From positions 1-9,785 of the forward strand of contig JAEXFF010000137.1 of assembly GCA_023400335.1 (NCBI GenBank): a stretch of 9,785 nt of DNA. Reading direction: 5' to 3'. This DNA is from Bacteroidota bacterium. Its GTDB lineage: Bacteria > Bacteroidota > Bacteroidia > Bacteroidales > Marinifilaceae. Positions 1 to 8,300 of this stretch are shown piece by piece (positions within the stretch are counted from its first letter, which is position 1; each line of letters opens with the position of its first letter). The notes beneath the pieces are model-generated. The model saw only the letters and a list, made by a program, of their open reading frames with translations. It did not search any database and had not been told where the DNA came from. Position numbers and translations under genes: made by a program.

Positions 1-123
1 TCTTACAAAAAAAATAAAGTTGTTTCTTATCAGATTAATTTGGAATTAACGGATTTAGAGACTAGTGAAATCGTGTGGATGGGTGACAAAAAGATAAAGA
101 AAACGGTGTCCGACCGTTTTTAA
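1..123 (+). CDS. LpoB-like penicillin-binding protein activator, C-terminal fragment
   Basis: The gene enters from the left edge in frame 1 and ends at TAA 121-123, so only its last 40 codons are visible. The fragment contains YQINLELTDLETSEIVW followed by a Lys-rich IKK stretch. This matches the closing beta strands of the LpoB/PBP-activator family (PF13036), whose members typically end in a strand like 'LELTDxxTGexVW' and then a short basic tail. LpoB proteins are outer-membrane lipoproteins that reach through the peptidoglycan to stimulate a class A penicillin-binding protein; that role is known from enterobacteria and is only inferred here. The lipoprotein signal and N-terminus lie outside the window. 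The next gene downstream is another envelope lipoprotein, which supports the call. A CsgG-like relative of the same fold is the main alternative. Confidence 0.75.
   Translation, partial: SYKKNKVVSYQINLELTDLETSEIVWMGDKKIKKTVSDRF
100..120 (+). terminator. Weak terminator-like hairpin at the end of the LpoB-like gene
   Basis: AAAACGGT (100-107) and ACCGTTTT (113-120) form a perfect 8 bp inverted repeat around a 5 nt GTCCG loop. The repeat overlaps the last codons and is followed by TAAATA instead of a clean T-run. Only three of the eight pairs are G-C, so it may be an attenuator, a weak terminator or chance. If it acts, it would partly separate the LpoB-like gene from the lipoprotein gene 165 bp downstream. 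Confidence 0.25.
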
Positions 124-288
124 ATACCTTTGAGCGTGTTAAGGACTTTGAAGATTATTACAGAAGAAAGTCACATTATCATCTGTATGTTCTCCATAAA
201 TCTGATTGGAAAAGAAAACGAAGGAGTTGAAAGGCCTGTATAATAACGGAATAGAAACTTTCAGTATACAGATAAATAGCTTTGAGGT

Positions 289-1668
289 ATGATACGTCTT
301 TTTGTTGTTATATGCAGTTTATTTCTTTTTTCATCCTGTGCAACCTGGTATGAAAGGACATCGGAATTCCAACAGACGGTGGAGACCGGAAATTTTGAAA
401 AAGCAGATAAGTTGTTGCGGAAAGACAAAAAGATGGCAAGAGGAAAAAATAAAATTCTCTTTTATTTGAATTTGGGCTATGTGGAATTTATGGCCGGTCA
501 TCCGAAGGAAAGTAACCAGGCTTTTGAGACAGCGGAGAACTTGATAGATGAGCAGGTAAGGAATCCGGCCCTTCAGGCAGCAGTGCTTTTGAGTAATCCG
601 GAGATACTTCCCTATAAACCGGAAGATTTTGAAGTAATCATGGTGAATTTTTATAAATCCATGAATTATCTTCAAATGGGGGATATGGAAGGCGCTTTGG
701 TAGAAGTAAGGAAGATCAATATTAAATTGCAGCAATTGAATGATAAATATCCGGATCATAAAAATCGCTACCAACAGGATGCTTTTGCTCATTTATTAAT
801 GGGACTGATTTACGATGCTTCAGGAAACTATAATGATGCTTTTATTGCCTATCGGAATGCTTTTGAGACGTATCAAACGGATTATCAGAAGAATTTTGGG
901 TTGGGAGCCCCTGAACAGTTGAAGCAGGATTTGATGAGAACGGCTTATTTGTGTGGTTTTACCAGCGAGTTGAAGCAGTATGAAACTGAATTTGGAGAGC
1001 AATACCGGTATACGGCATCGCCGCCTTACGGACAACTGGTTTTCTTTTGGCTGAATGGATTGGGACCTGTAAAATCGGAATGGGGTATTAATTTTGTAAA
1101 AGAAAAGAGAGGGGACGGGGCAATTGTATTTCACAATGCTGAATACGGACTGACTTTCCCATTTTTCTGGGGAACCGGGTATTCTGCTGATGAACAGAAT
1201 TCCTTGGCAGATTTAAAAATTGTCCGGGCTGTTTTTCCGAAATATGTAGAACGACCTCTTCAGTATACGCAGGCTGATATAAATTATAAAGGACAAAACT
1301 ATGGTTTAGAAATAGCGGAAGATATTAACCAGATTGCGTTTAAGACATTACACGATAGAATGTTGAGGGAATTTTCTACCTCTTTGCTACGGGTGGCGAC
1401 TAAACAGGGAATACAGTATGCGGCTTCCAAGCAAAACGAATGGATCGGATTTTTTGTCGGATTAGCCAATGCGGCGACAGAAAAGGCAGATACCCGGAAT
1501 TGGCAAACGCTTCCTTATACAGTTTCTTATCGGCGGATACCTTTGCAGAATCAGGAAAATAAAATGGTATTGAATTGTTATTCGTCCAAGGGTGGAAAAA
1601 TGAGTCAGGAATTTACGTTTATCGGGAAACCGAAAAAGACGGATTTTTTTGTGTATTCTACTTTATAA
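289..1668 (+). CDS. TPR-repeat lipoprotein of the COG3014 type
   Basis: This 459-residue protein starts with a short basic and hydrophobic signal that ends in the lipobox-like LFSSC. Cys17 is the likely lipidated residue, so ATG 289 is well supported. The mature part begins with helical pairs of TPR character: about residues 34-88 (GNFEKADKLL... FMAGHPKESNQAF), 121-155 (YLQMGDMEGALVEV) and 163-197 (IYDASGNYNDAFIAY). A C-terminal region from about residue 240 is mixed alpha/beta without a motif I recognise. The layout matches the uncharacterised COG3014 family, which is often found beside LpoB-like lipoproteins, as here. The role is probably as a scaffold in the envelope linked to peptidoglycan synthesis, but this is inferred from neighbourhood. 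A TAGCTTTG box at 277-284 matches the Bacteroidota -7 element but lies only 4 bp before the ATG and has no -33 partner, so transcription may come from upstream. The 165 bp upstream gap holds no convincing gene. Confidence 0.8.
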   Translation: MIRLFVVICSLFLFSSCATWYERTSEFQQTVETGNFEKADKLLRKDKKMARGKNKILFYLNLGYVEFMAGHPKESNQAFETAENLIDEQVRNPALQAAVLLSNPEILPYKPEDFEVIMVNFYKSMNYLQMGDMEGALVEVRKINIKLQQLNDKYPDHKNRYQQDAFAHLLMGLIYDASGNYNDAFIAYRNAFETYQTDYQKNFGLGAPEQLKQDLMRTAYLCGFTSELKQYETEFGEQYRYTASPPYGQLVFFWLNGLGPVKSEWGINFVKEKRGDGAIVFHNAEYGLTFPFFWGTGYSADEQNSLADLKIVRAVFPKYVERPLQYTQADINYKGQNYGLEIAEDINQIAFKTLHDRMLREFSTSLLRVATKQGIQYAASKQNEWIGFFVGLANAATEKADTRNWQTLPYTVSYRRIPLQNQENKMVLNCYSSKGGKMSQEFTFIGKPKKTDFFVYSTL

Positions 1669-1675
1669 ATGAAGT

Positions 1676-2596
1676 CTATCGGTATTTTTCACCGTTTTCT
1701 TCCATCATGCTCAGATAGCTCCAGTACCGGCTATCGCTGATTTCTCCGGTTTGCAAAGCTTCCAAAACGGCGCATCCGGGTTCATGAATATGTGTACAAT
1801 TATAAAAACGGCATTTAGCCGAGATGCGGAATATTTCCGGGAAAAAATGAGAAATTTCCTCTTTTTTCATATCGATCATTCCAAAACTTCTCAGACCTGG
1901 AGTATCGACAATAAATCCTCCATTTGACAAAGGAAACATTTCTGCAAAAGTAGTAGTGTGTTTGCCTGTATGGTGGGCTTCTGAAATAAGGGCTGTTTTT
2001 AAATTCAAATCCGGCTCTATAGAGTTAATAAGTGTAGACTTTCCTACTCCGGATATTCCTGAAAATACACTGGTTTTATTTTGTAATAATTGCTTTAGCA
2101 AATCCATATTCTCTCCGGTAATTGCAGAGACTGCCAGACAGGTATAACCGATACGGGTATAAACAGCTGTGTAATAATTCAGTTTTGCCCGGTCTGTTTC
2201 GTTATAAAGATCTACCTTATTAAAAAGGAGCAGAGCGGGAATATTGTAAGCTTCCGTCGTGGCCAGGAAACGATCAATAAATACAGTTGATGTTTCCGGA
2301 TAATTGATTGTGGTGATTAAAAATGCTTGGTCGACGTTAGAAGCAATAATATGAGCTTCTTTCGAGAGATTTGTCGATTTCCGGATAATATAATTGCGGC
2401 GCTCGCCGATGTGAGTAATAACATATCCTTCGTTACTTTTTTCTAACGTTACCACATCTCCCACAGCAATAGGATTGGTGGTACGGATGCCCTGAAGACG
2501 GAATTTCCCCCGGATGCGGCATTCTGCTAATTCACCATTTTCTTTCCTTACCCAATAATTATTCCCTGTCGATTTTATCACAACTCCTTTTTCCAT
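1676..2596 (-). CDS. rsgA: Ribosome small subunit-dependent GTPase A (RsgA/YjeQ)
   Basis: RsgA is a cytoplasmic GTPase that checks late maturation of the 30S ribosomal subunit. From the start chosen here the protein has 306 residues, normal for the family. An N-terminal OB-fold (about 1-70, MEKGVVIKSTGNNYW, GDVVTLE) is followed by a circularly permuted GTPase domain in the diagnostic order: G4 NKVD (126-129), G5 VSAITG (156-161), the P-loop GISGVGKST (180-188), a threonine-rich G2 region (about 209-216), and G3 DTPG (231-234). The C-terminal zinc site is Cys262, Cys267, His269 and Cys275. The frame stays open upstream to 2707, but that extension is not family-like and contains the promoter box at 2617-2624. 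ATG 2596 fits the OB-fold start; ATG 2605, nine bases upstream, is the alternative. The gene converges with the lipoprotein gene, with 7 bp between stop codons and no obvious terminator. Confidence 0.97.
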   Translation of the reverse strand: MEKGVVIKSTGNNYWVRKENGELAECRIRGKFRLQGIRTTNPIAVGDVVTLEKSNEGYVITHIGERRNYIIRKSTNLSKEAHIIASNVDQAFLITTINYPETSTVFIDRFLATTEAYNIPALLLFNKVDLYNETDRAKLNYYTAVYTRIGYTCLAVSAITGENMDLLKQLLQNKTSVFSGISGVGKSTLINSIEPDLNLKTALISEAHHTGKHTTTFAEMFPLSNGGFIVDTPGLRSFGMIDMKKEEISHFFPEIFRISAKCRFYNCTHIHEPGCAVLEALQTGEISDSRYWSYLSMMEENGEKYR

Positions 2597-2616
2597 TCCG
2601 ATCATTTTGAATCCTG

Positions 2617-2647
2617 CAAAGATAAAGGATTTAGAAGATATTACAGA
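2617..2647 (-). promoter_or_regulatory. Bacteroidota-type promoter for rsgA
   Basis: Read on the minus strand, TATCTTTG (2624 to 2617) matches the Bacteroidota -7 consensus TAnnTTTG exactly. TCTG (2647 to 2644), 19 bp upstream, is a three-of-four match to the -33 TTTG. Transcription would begin near 2610, leaving a leader of roughly 15 nt before ATG 2596. That argues against any upstream start for rsgA. The consensus is established knowledge; the transcription start is estimated. Confidence 0.6.
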
Positions 2648-2727
2648 AGATTGTTCAGAAATTATAAAAGTATGACGGGAAGCCAGAATACGAATAATGA
2701 TCCACACTTTCAGTGATCGGTAAAGCG

Positions 2728-2774
2728 TTTAACTTTTGTTCCTTAAAAGATGATATTTATACCTTTAACTTTTG
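2728..2774 (+). repeat. Pair of 11 bp direct repeats in the rsgA-rdgB divergent region
   Basis: TTTAACTTTTG occurs exactly at 2728-2738 and again at 2764-2774, 36 bp apart. Each copy ends in a TTTG that could serve as a -33 element. The first lies 21 bp before TACCTTTA (2760-2767), which is one base off the -7 consensus. The second lies 24 bp before the perfect TATCTTTG (2799-2806). They may be tandem promoter elements or a regulator's binding sites; with AT-rich sequence, chance is also possible. Confidence 0.45.
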
Positions 2775-2806
2775 AACGAATTTCAATCTATTATTTCGTA
2801 TCTTTG
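2771..2806 (+). promoter_or_regulatory. Bacteroidota-type promoter for rdgB-recO
   Basis: TATCTTTG at 2799-2806 matches the -7 consensus TAnnTTTG exactly, with TTTG at 2771-2774 as a possible -33 element. The 24 bp between them is a few bases longer than the usual spacing of about 19-21. A start near 2812 would give a leader of about 13 nt before ATG 2825. This supports the shorter start for rdgB over the frame-extended ATG at 2750, which lies upstream of the -7 box. Confidence 0.6.
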
Positions 2807-2824
2807 TATGAAAATAGAGTACAG

Positions 2825-3400
2825 ATGAAATTAGTATTTGCTACAAACAACCGGCATAAATTAGAAGAGATTACACGAATGCTGGGAAATAAATACGAAA
2901 TTGTTTCTTTGGAACAGATCGGTTGCCGGGAAGAAATACCGGAAGATTACGAAACCCTGCAGGAGAATGCTTTAGAAAAAGCCCGTTATGTAAAAGAGCA
3001 TTACGGATACGATTGTTTTGCAGATGATACCGGTTTGGAAATAGAGGCTTTGGGGAATCGCCCGGGTGTATATTCTGCACGTTATGCCGGGCCTGCGAAA
3101 GATTCAGCAGCCAATATGCGTAAAGTTTTGGATGAAATGAAGGGGGAAGAAAACCGGAAAGCCCGGTTCCGAACAGTGATTGCTTTACTTTTAGACGGAG
3201 AAGAACATTTTTTTGAAGGTAGAGTGGAAGGCAAAATTTTAAAACAACAGCAAGGAGAAATCGGATTCGGATATGATCCCATTTTTTGTCCGGAGGGATC
3301 CCGGCAAAGTTTTGCTGAAATGCCTATGGATCAGAAAAACCAAATTAGTCATAGGGGACGGGCTGTCAGTAAATTAGCAGAATTTCTCAGTCGAAAATAA
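2825..3400 (+). CDS. rdgB: Non-canonical purine NTP pyrophosphatase (RdgB/HAM1, dITP/XTP)
   Basis: The enzyme hydrolyses dITP, ITP and XTP to the monophosphate and pyrophosphate, keeping deaminated purines out of DNA and RNA. From ATG 2825 it has 191 residues, the usual family length. The N-terminal nucleotide-binding motif [12 protein letters not shown] is at residues 5-16. The catalytic segment [12 protein letters not shown] is at 65-76 and includes the Asp67-Asp68 pair; [10 protein letters not shown] is at 80-89. The substrate pocket motif GFGYDPIF is at 147-154 and SHRGRA at 175-180. The reading frame extends back to an ATG at 2750, but the extra 25 residues are not family-like and span a strong -7 promoter box. 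The gene is followed after 16 bp by recO in the same orientation, so the two are probably one transcript linked by genome maintenance. Confidence 0.97.
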   Translation: MKLVFATNNRHKLEEITRMLGNKYEIVSLEQIGCREEIPEDYETLQENALEKARYVKEHYGYDCFADDTGLEIEALGNRPGVYSARYAGPAKDSAANMRKVLDEMKGEENRKARFRTVIALLLDGEEHFFEGRVEGKILKQQQGEIGFGYDPIFCPEGSRQSFAEMPMDQKNQISHRGRAVSKLAEFLSRK

Positions 3401-3416
3401 AAAATTAACAGTAGGG

Positions 3417-4130
3417 ATGGAGGTCGTTCAGGCAATTGTGTTGAAAACGTTTCAATTTTCAGATAATCAGAAAATTGTACGCGCTTTTTCGAAAGAGAAA
3501 GGATACCTTTCCTTCATCACACCTTCTTCTTTTTTCAAGAAAAAAAATTGTACTGTTCATTTGATGCAAGTTGTTGAAGCTGAGATATTTTATACAGAAA
3601 AGTCGAGTTTGTATAAGTTGAAATCCGTTACTTCCCTGGTAAATCTTTCAGCCGTATATTTTGATGTTTATAAAATGAATATTGCCTTGTTATGGGGAGA
3701 AGTTCTGGATCTGATTTTGAGGAATGAGCAAAAAAATACAGATCTTTTTGATTTCATTTTCCGATCCTTGGAATATTTAAATACGGCAACGAAAGATGTT
3801 GCTAATTTTAATTTATTTTTTTTGTATCGTTTGACAACTTTAATTGGTTTTAAAATAGATACCTCTACATATGAAGAAGGGTATGTTTTGGATATAAACG
3901 GTGGGATTTTTATTCCTTCTGGCGGAAGGGATACTTATGTTTCTGGTCCTAATGCAGCTCAGATCATTCATAAATTGTGTACTTGTCAGGTGGAAGAATT
4001 AGGGGATATCCCTTTAGACCGTAAAAGCCGAAGTATACTTTTGGATATTATTTTGTTATTTCTCAGCATTCATCTGAATACCGATTTTAATATTAAAAGT
4101 ATAAGAGTCATTCGGGAAGTTTTCGGTTAA
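3417..4130 (+). CDS. recO: DNA repair protein RecO
   Basis: RecO works with RecR to load RecA onto SSB-coated single-stranded DNA in recombinational gap repair. The 237-residue product has the RecO layout: an N-terminal OB-fold of about 80 residues (QAIVLKTFQFSDNQKIVRAF, KGYLSFITPS), then a helical domain with the conserved segment FFLYRLTTLIGFKID near residues 140-154 and GYVLDINGGIF soon after. It ends in a helix with a basic IKSIRVIREVF stretch. Many RecO proteins carry a four-cysteine zinc finger in the C-terminal half; here only one Cys-x-Cys (KLCTC) is seen, so zinc binding is unlikely, as in other Bacteroidota RecO proteins. ATG 3417 is preceded by a short GGG and lies 16 bp after the rdgB stop, so both genes are probably co-transcribed from the promoter before rdgB. 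Confidence 0.92.
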   Translation: MEVVQAIVLKTFQFSDNQKIVRAFSKEKGYLSFITPSSFFKKKNCTVHLMQVVEAEIFYTEKSSLYKLKSVTSLVNLSAVYFDVYKMNIALLWGEVLDLILRNEQKNTDLFDFIFRSLEYLNTATKDVANFNLFFLYRLTTLIGFKIDTSTYEEGYVLDINGGIFIPSGGRDTYVSGPNAAQIIHKLCTCQVEELGDIPLDRKSRSILLDIILLFLSIHLNTDFNIKSIRVIREVFG

Positions 4131-4135
4131 TTCTT

Positions 4136-4176
4136 CCTCATATAGTGTTTCTTTTTTCCGGAAAGGGGAACTGAGG
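4136..4176. terminator. Imperfect hairpin after recO, possible terminator
   Basis: CCTCA (4136-4140) pairs with TGAGG (4172-4176). Inside it, 4147-4156 pairs with 4162-4171 as a 10 bp helix with three G-U pairs and a TCCGG loop; six bases on the left arm are unpaired. The sequence after it is T-rich but has no clean T-run. It could end the rdgB-recO transcript. The rest of the 195 bp spacer to 4325 is strongly AT-rich and shows no gene and no exact TAnnTTTG box, although a promoter for the ABC cluster should lie there. Confidence 0.3.
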
Positions 4177-4325
4177 CTGATATTTCTACATTCTCTTTTT
4201 ATGAAGATAAACTTTGGTGTATAATTTATGTCAAAATGTTATTATAATATTAAAAGACGTAAAAGTGGCAGAATATGATTTGTAATTTGCTATTTTTATG
4301 GCATTCAATGAGGTAGTGCTAAATA

Positions 4326-5255
4326 ATGAGAATAAAAATTAAGGACTTAACCAAAATCTATCCGGATGGGCATAAAGCATTGAGCGGGCTGAATCTGGAG
4401 ATTGAGCCGGGGATGTTTGGTTTGCTGGGCCCTAATGGTGCAGGAAAGACGACTCTGATGAGGATTATGACTTTATTGCAGAGTGCTACTTCGGGTACGG
4501 TATATTTTGATGATTATGATATTGCGAAGGATAGAAAAGCCATTCGTTCTGTTTTAGGATATTTACCACAGGATTTTCGTTTTTTTGAGAAATTAAAAAC
4601 GTGGGAGTTTTTAGATTACGGAGCGGGTTTGGCTGGTATACGGGGAAAGAGAAAACGTGCGGAAATCGTGGATGAGATGCTGCGAAAGGTAGGTTTATTT
4701 GAAGTCCGCGACCGGTGGGCGAATAAATTATCTGGTGGAATGAAACGACGCTTGGGGATTGCTCAGGCTATTATTGGAAATCCGAAAGTCATTATTGTAG
4801 ATGAGCCGACTACGGGTTTGGATCCCGAGGAAAGAATCCGGTTCCGGAATATTTTGTCGGATATCAGTGATAAAGATGTCATTATCCTGCTTTCTACCCA
4901 TATTGTAGGTGATATTTCCAGTACCTGTAAAAAACTGGCTTTATTGAACAAAGGGGAACTTCGGTTTGAAGGCTCTCCGGATGAAATGATTAAAATGACG
5001 GAAGGGAAAGTATGGGAAATCTTTGTAACCGATCTGGAATTTAAGGGAATCAAAGAGAAATATCCGATTATTTCAACCATTCCTTCCGACGGAGGTTGGG
5101 ATATACAAATTGTGGCTGAGGCTCCGGAAGGTTTTGAGGGGAAAACGGTTCCTCCGAATATCGAGCATGCTTATGTTTATTTTATGGATTATCTTTTGCA
5201 GGATAAAATGGATATGTACGCGGACCGGGAAGAAGGGGGAGATTTATTTAAGTAA
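4326..5255 (+). CDS. ABC transporter ATP-binding protein
   Basis: This 309-residue cytoplasmic ATPase should energise the permease encoded next to it. All ABC motifs are present: Walker A GPNGAGKTT (35-43), Q-loop Gln82 in GYLPQDF, signature LSGGMKRR (135-142), Walker B VIIVDEPTTGLDP (155-167) and H-loop His192 in LLSTHIVGD. The overall type is that of the CcmA/NatA-like ATPases that pair with ABC-2 membrane proteins and mostly drive export. A C-terminal extension from about residue 225 carries a small domain and ends in an acidic segment, which is common in this subgroup. ATG 4326 gives the normal N-terminus (IKIKDLTKIYPDGHKAL). The next gene starts about 100 bp downstream with no visible terminator between, so the genes are probably one operon. 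Substrate cannot be read from the sequence. Confidence 0.95.
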   Translation: MRIKIKDLTKIYPDGHKALSGLNLEIEPGMFGLLGPNGAGKTTLMRIMTLLQSATSGTVYFDDYDIAKDRKAIRSVLGYLPQDFRFFEKLKTWEFLDYGAGLAGIRGKRKRAEIVDEMLRKVGLFEVRDRWANKLSGGMKRRLGIAQAIIGNPKVIIVDEPTTGLDPEERIRFRNILSDISDKDVIILLSTHIVGDISSTCKKLALLNKGELRFEGSPDEMIKMTEGKVWEIFVTDLEFKGIKEKYPIISTIPSDGGWDIQIVAEAPEGFEGKTVPPNIEHAYVYFMDYLLQDKMDMYADREEGGDLFK

Positions 5256-5356
5256 AAATACTTGTAAGCTCAGATTCACATTGGGGGGAGTGGGTTTTGA
5301 CAAAATTATTTGAAATAAGATAAAATTACGGACTCCGGATATTGAATGAATTGATT

Positions 5357-8300
5357 ATGAATATTCATGCCATAAATATGATTGCCAGATATGAAGTAAA
5401 GCTCTTGAAGAGGAGTTGGTTATTTCGTATATTCGCAGTATTGGCTTTGTTTATTCTCACAATAGCTCAATTGAGTAATTTTACTTTTTTATTCTGGAAA
5501 TACAGTGAAACCTGGAATTATGTAGGAGCAACTTCACTGATTCCTTTCTATACCGTTTACCTCTATAATATTGCCCAGTCTGTAATTGTAATATTTTTAG
5601 CCGGGAATTTTTTAAAACGGGATAAAAAACTGGATACAGCAGAGGTAATCTATGTACGTCCTATGAGTAATGCGGATTATATTATAGGAAAGGTATGGGG
5701 AATTACCCGGGTTTTTATTGGATTAAATTTAATCACCTTGTTGATCGCTTTATTTATTAATCTAGTCATTAGCCGTTCTCCTTTTAGTATATTTCCTTAC
5801 TTATTTTACCTGTTTACCCTTTCTATCCCTTCTTTATGGTTTGTATTGGGACTTTCTTTCACAGTGATGTGCGTAGTAAAAAATCAGGCCGTGACTTTTA
5901 TGGTAATGTTAGGAATTACGGGTATGGTTTTCTTTTATTTACAGGACCGGTTATACGGTGTTTTTGATTTTTTCGGGATATCTCTTCCTACAATTTTTTC
6001 AGACATAACGGGTCATCCTTCTCTTTTCTTATTTTTGTTACAACGATCGATTTATTTATTAGTGGCTATTGGTTTTATTTGTCTGACGATTACTTTGGTA
6101 AAACGCCTGCCTCATCGTCCCTGGAAGACGCTTATGATAAATTTGATTGCTGTATTGCTGATATTGGCAGGGGGAGTTTCAGGTGTTGTATATGTGCTTC
6201 ATTTTAAACGGATAGGAGTAGCAAGAGAAGAATATGCTTCCCTCTTTAACGCGTATGCGGACCGGCCGAAAGTGGATATAATCACTCACGAAATCGATAT
6301 TACTCCCGATGGGGAACGTTTAGAGGCGGAAAGTAAACTGTTTGTCCGCAATAAGCAAAAAGAAGGTATTGAATCGGTGATTTTATTTTTGAATCCGGGC
6401 TTAAAAGTTACCGTTATTGAGCAGGAAGGAAAAAAAATAAATTTTAGACGGGAACAGCAAGTTATAGAAATCCTTCAAAAATTAGAACCCGGGGAAGAAG
6501 CTGAATATACATTGAAATATGAAGGGTCGGTAACAGAAAATATTTGTTACACGGATATCAGACAGGAAGATTATTTTAGTAATCCGGCGGGAAAAACCTT
6601 TTATTTCCGTTACGGTAAACGATATGCTTTTTTAAATAATAATTATGTCCTGTTGACTCCTGAATGTATCTGGTACCCGGTTGCAGAGTCTCCGGTGTAT
6701 CCGGCTAAACCTTATCATATCCGGAAAGATTTTACTAAATATAAGCTTACAGTTTATTACAGCGGAGAAAAAGCTGTTCTGTCTCAGGGAAAGAAGATGA
6801 ATAATGAAAAAGGAAAAATGATATTTGAGGATACTGTACCTTTTCCTGGGATAAGTCTGACAATCGGAGATTATGAGACAAAGGCAGTTACGGTCGATTC
6901 TACAGATTATGAACTTTATTATTTCCGCGGGCATGATGATTTTATGACTTATTTTGATGCCGTACAAGATACATTGCCTGCCGTGATTCGTGAAATTCGC
7001 GCCGATTTGGAAGTAGCCAAAAATAGAAATTATCCTTTCAGGAAATTTTGTATTGCAGAGGTTCCTCTATCATTTGCCGGGTATGTCCGGAACTGGAAAA
7101 GCAACACCGAGTACCTTGTGCCGGAGATCGTATTTATTCCTGAACGAGGTCTGAGGACGCAGGCGGATTTCCGGGCAATGGGGCATCGGTTGAAGGATTG
7201 GCGGGAGGAAGGAGAATTGCTGGATAAAAAGGATATTCAGGCAGGAATGTTGAAAAATTATGTCAAAACAACTTTTATAAATGCGAATGCCTCCGAGGGA
7301 AATGCTTGGATGAAATCTTCGGAAGTTAATGAGTGGAATATAGGACCAATGTTTTATGGTTTTTCGGGATTTTTGTCGGATACAGATTACCCGATAATGG
7401 ATGTTGCGTTTAATATCATGCAGAATATAACTGAAAATACGCAAAAAGGATGGTTTTTCGGTCCTTTTATTACAGATCCGCAGCGGGCTGTTATTTATTT
7501 GCGTGATCATAATTTTCAGACGGCTTTATCGGATAAAAATCTGAAACCTCAGGTACTTTATGAAATATTGAAATTAAAAAGTAATGCTTTAAAGTATTTT
7601 ATTACGGCTCAGGTTCCGGTCGGGGAATTTGAAACTTTTTTAAAATCATTTAATGAAAATCATATTTTTAAAGAGGTTACCCTTACAGAATTTACCTGTT
7701 TATTTCAAAAGCAGTTTGGAATCGATCTGCTTCCTTTTATCCATCAGTGGTATACCGGGGATCGTCCGGCTGAGCTGAAGTTAAATGACGTAGAGGTCAG
7801 CAGTGTGGTAGTGGATGATTTTACAAAATATCAGGTACGTTTTAAAGTATATAACCGTTCGGAAGTTGACGGAATAGTAACGGTAAAGATTGAGGAAGGC
7901 GGTGGCCGTCCGGGAGGCTTCCGTCCGGGCAGGGGAAACACGGAAACAAGTAATACTATTCATAATTATATTATTCCGGGTCAGAGTGCCTGGGAGGTGA
8001 AAATAATAAACGATGAGCGTCCGGGGCGTGTAAGTATAAATACAAATATTTCGGCTAATTTACCGAGCGAATATGATTTTAATTTTTCGAAAGTAGATCA
8101 GGAAGTAAAAGATACGTTGACGGGATTATTCCCGGTGGACACTCTTCTGTTTACTTTAGGTCCGGGGGAAATTATTGTAGATAATGAAGATGCCGGATTC
8201 CGTATTTTGGAAGCGAATACCCGGCATAAATTAAAAGATTGGTTTAAACGGGAAGAGGAGGATAAATATAAAAATTTCTTTCCCTGGCGGCCTCCGACGA

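Noticed and set aside
125..132. TACCTTTG, an exact match to the -7 promoter consensus after the LpoB-like gene
   Set aside because: No TTTG-like -33 element lies 19-21 bp upstream; a single 8-base degenerate match is expected by chance in AT-rich sequence.
87..230. An open frame reading TFERVKDFEDYYRR after the LpoB-like stop codon
   Set aside because: It looks protein-like over about 35 codons but has no ATG, GTG or TTG start in frame after the preceding stop, and it matches no family I recognise.
136..243. A 35-residue frame starting at GTG in the gap before the TPR lipoprotein
   Set aside because: No ribosome binding site, no recognisable motif, and it overlaps the other weak frame, so neither is supported.
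1630..1650. Run of seven T after a short CCG/CGG inverted repeat near the end of the TPR lipoprotein gene
   Set aside because: The stem is only three G-C pairs and lies inside the coding sequence, so it is too weak to call a terminator.
5110..5313. A 67-residue frame overlapping the end of the ABC ATPase gene
   Set aside because: It is mostly inside the ATPase coding sequence in another frame, and its product has no family features.
7070..7510. A 146-residue minus-strand frame within the permease fusion
   Set aside because: It is antisense to a clear coding region and its composition is unlike a real protein; it is a shadow of the gene on the other strand.
2849..8234. The 13-base string CCGGCATAAATTA present in both rdgB and the permease fusion gene
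   Set aside because: Both copies simply encode similar short peptides (NRHKL and TRHKL); there is no extended similarity, so this is coincidence and not a dispersed repeat.
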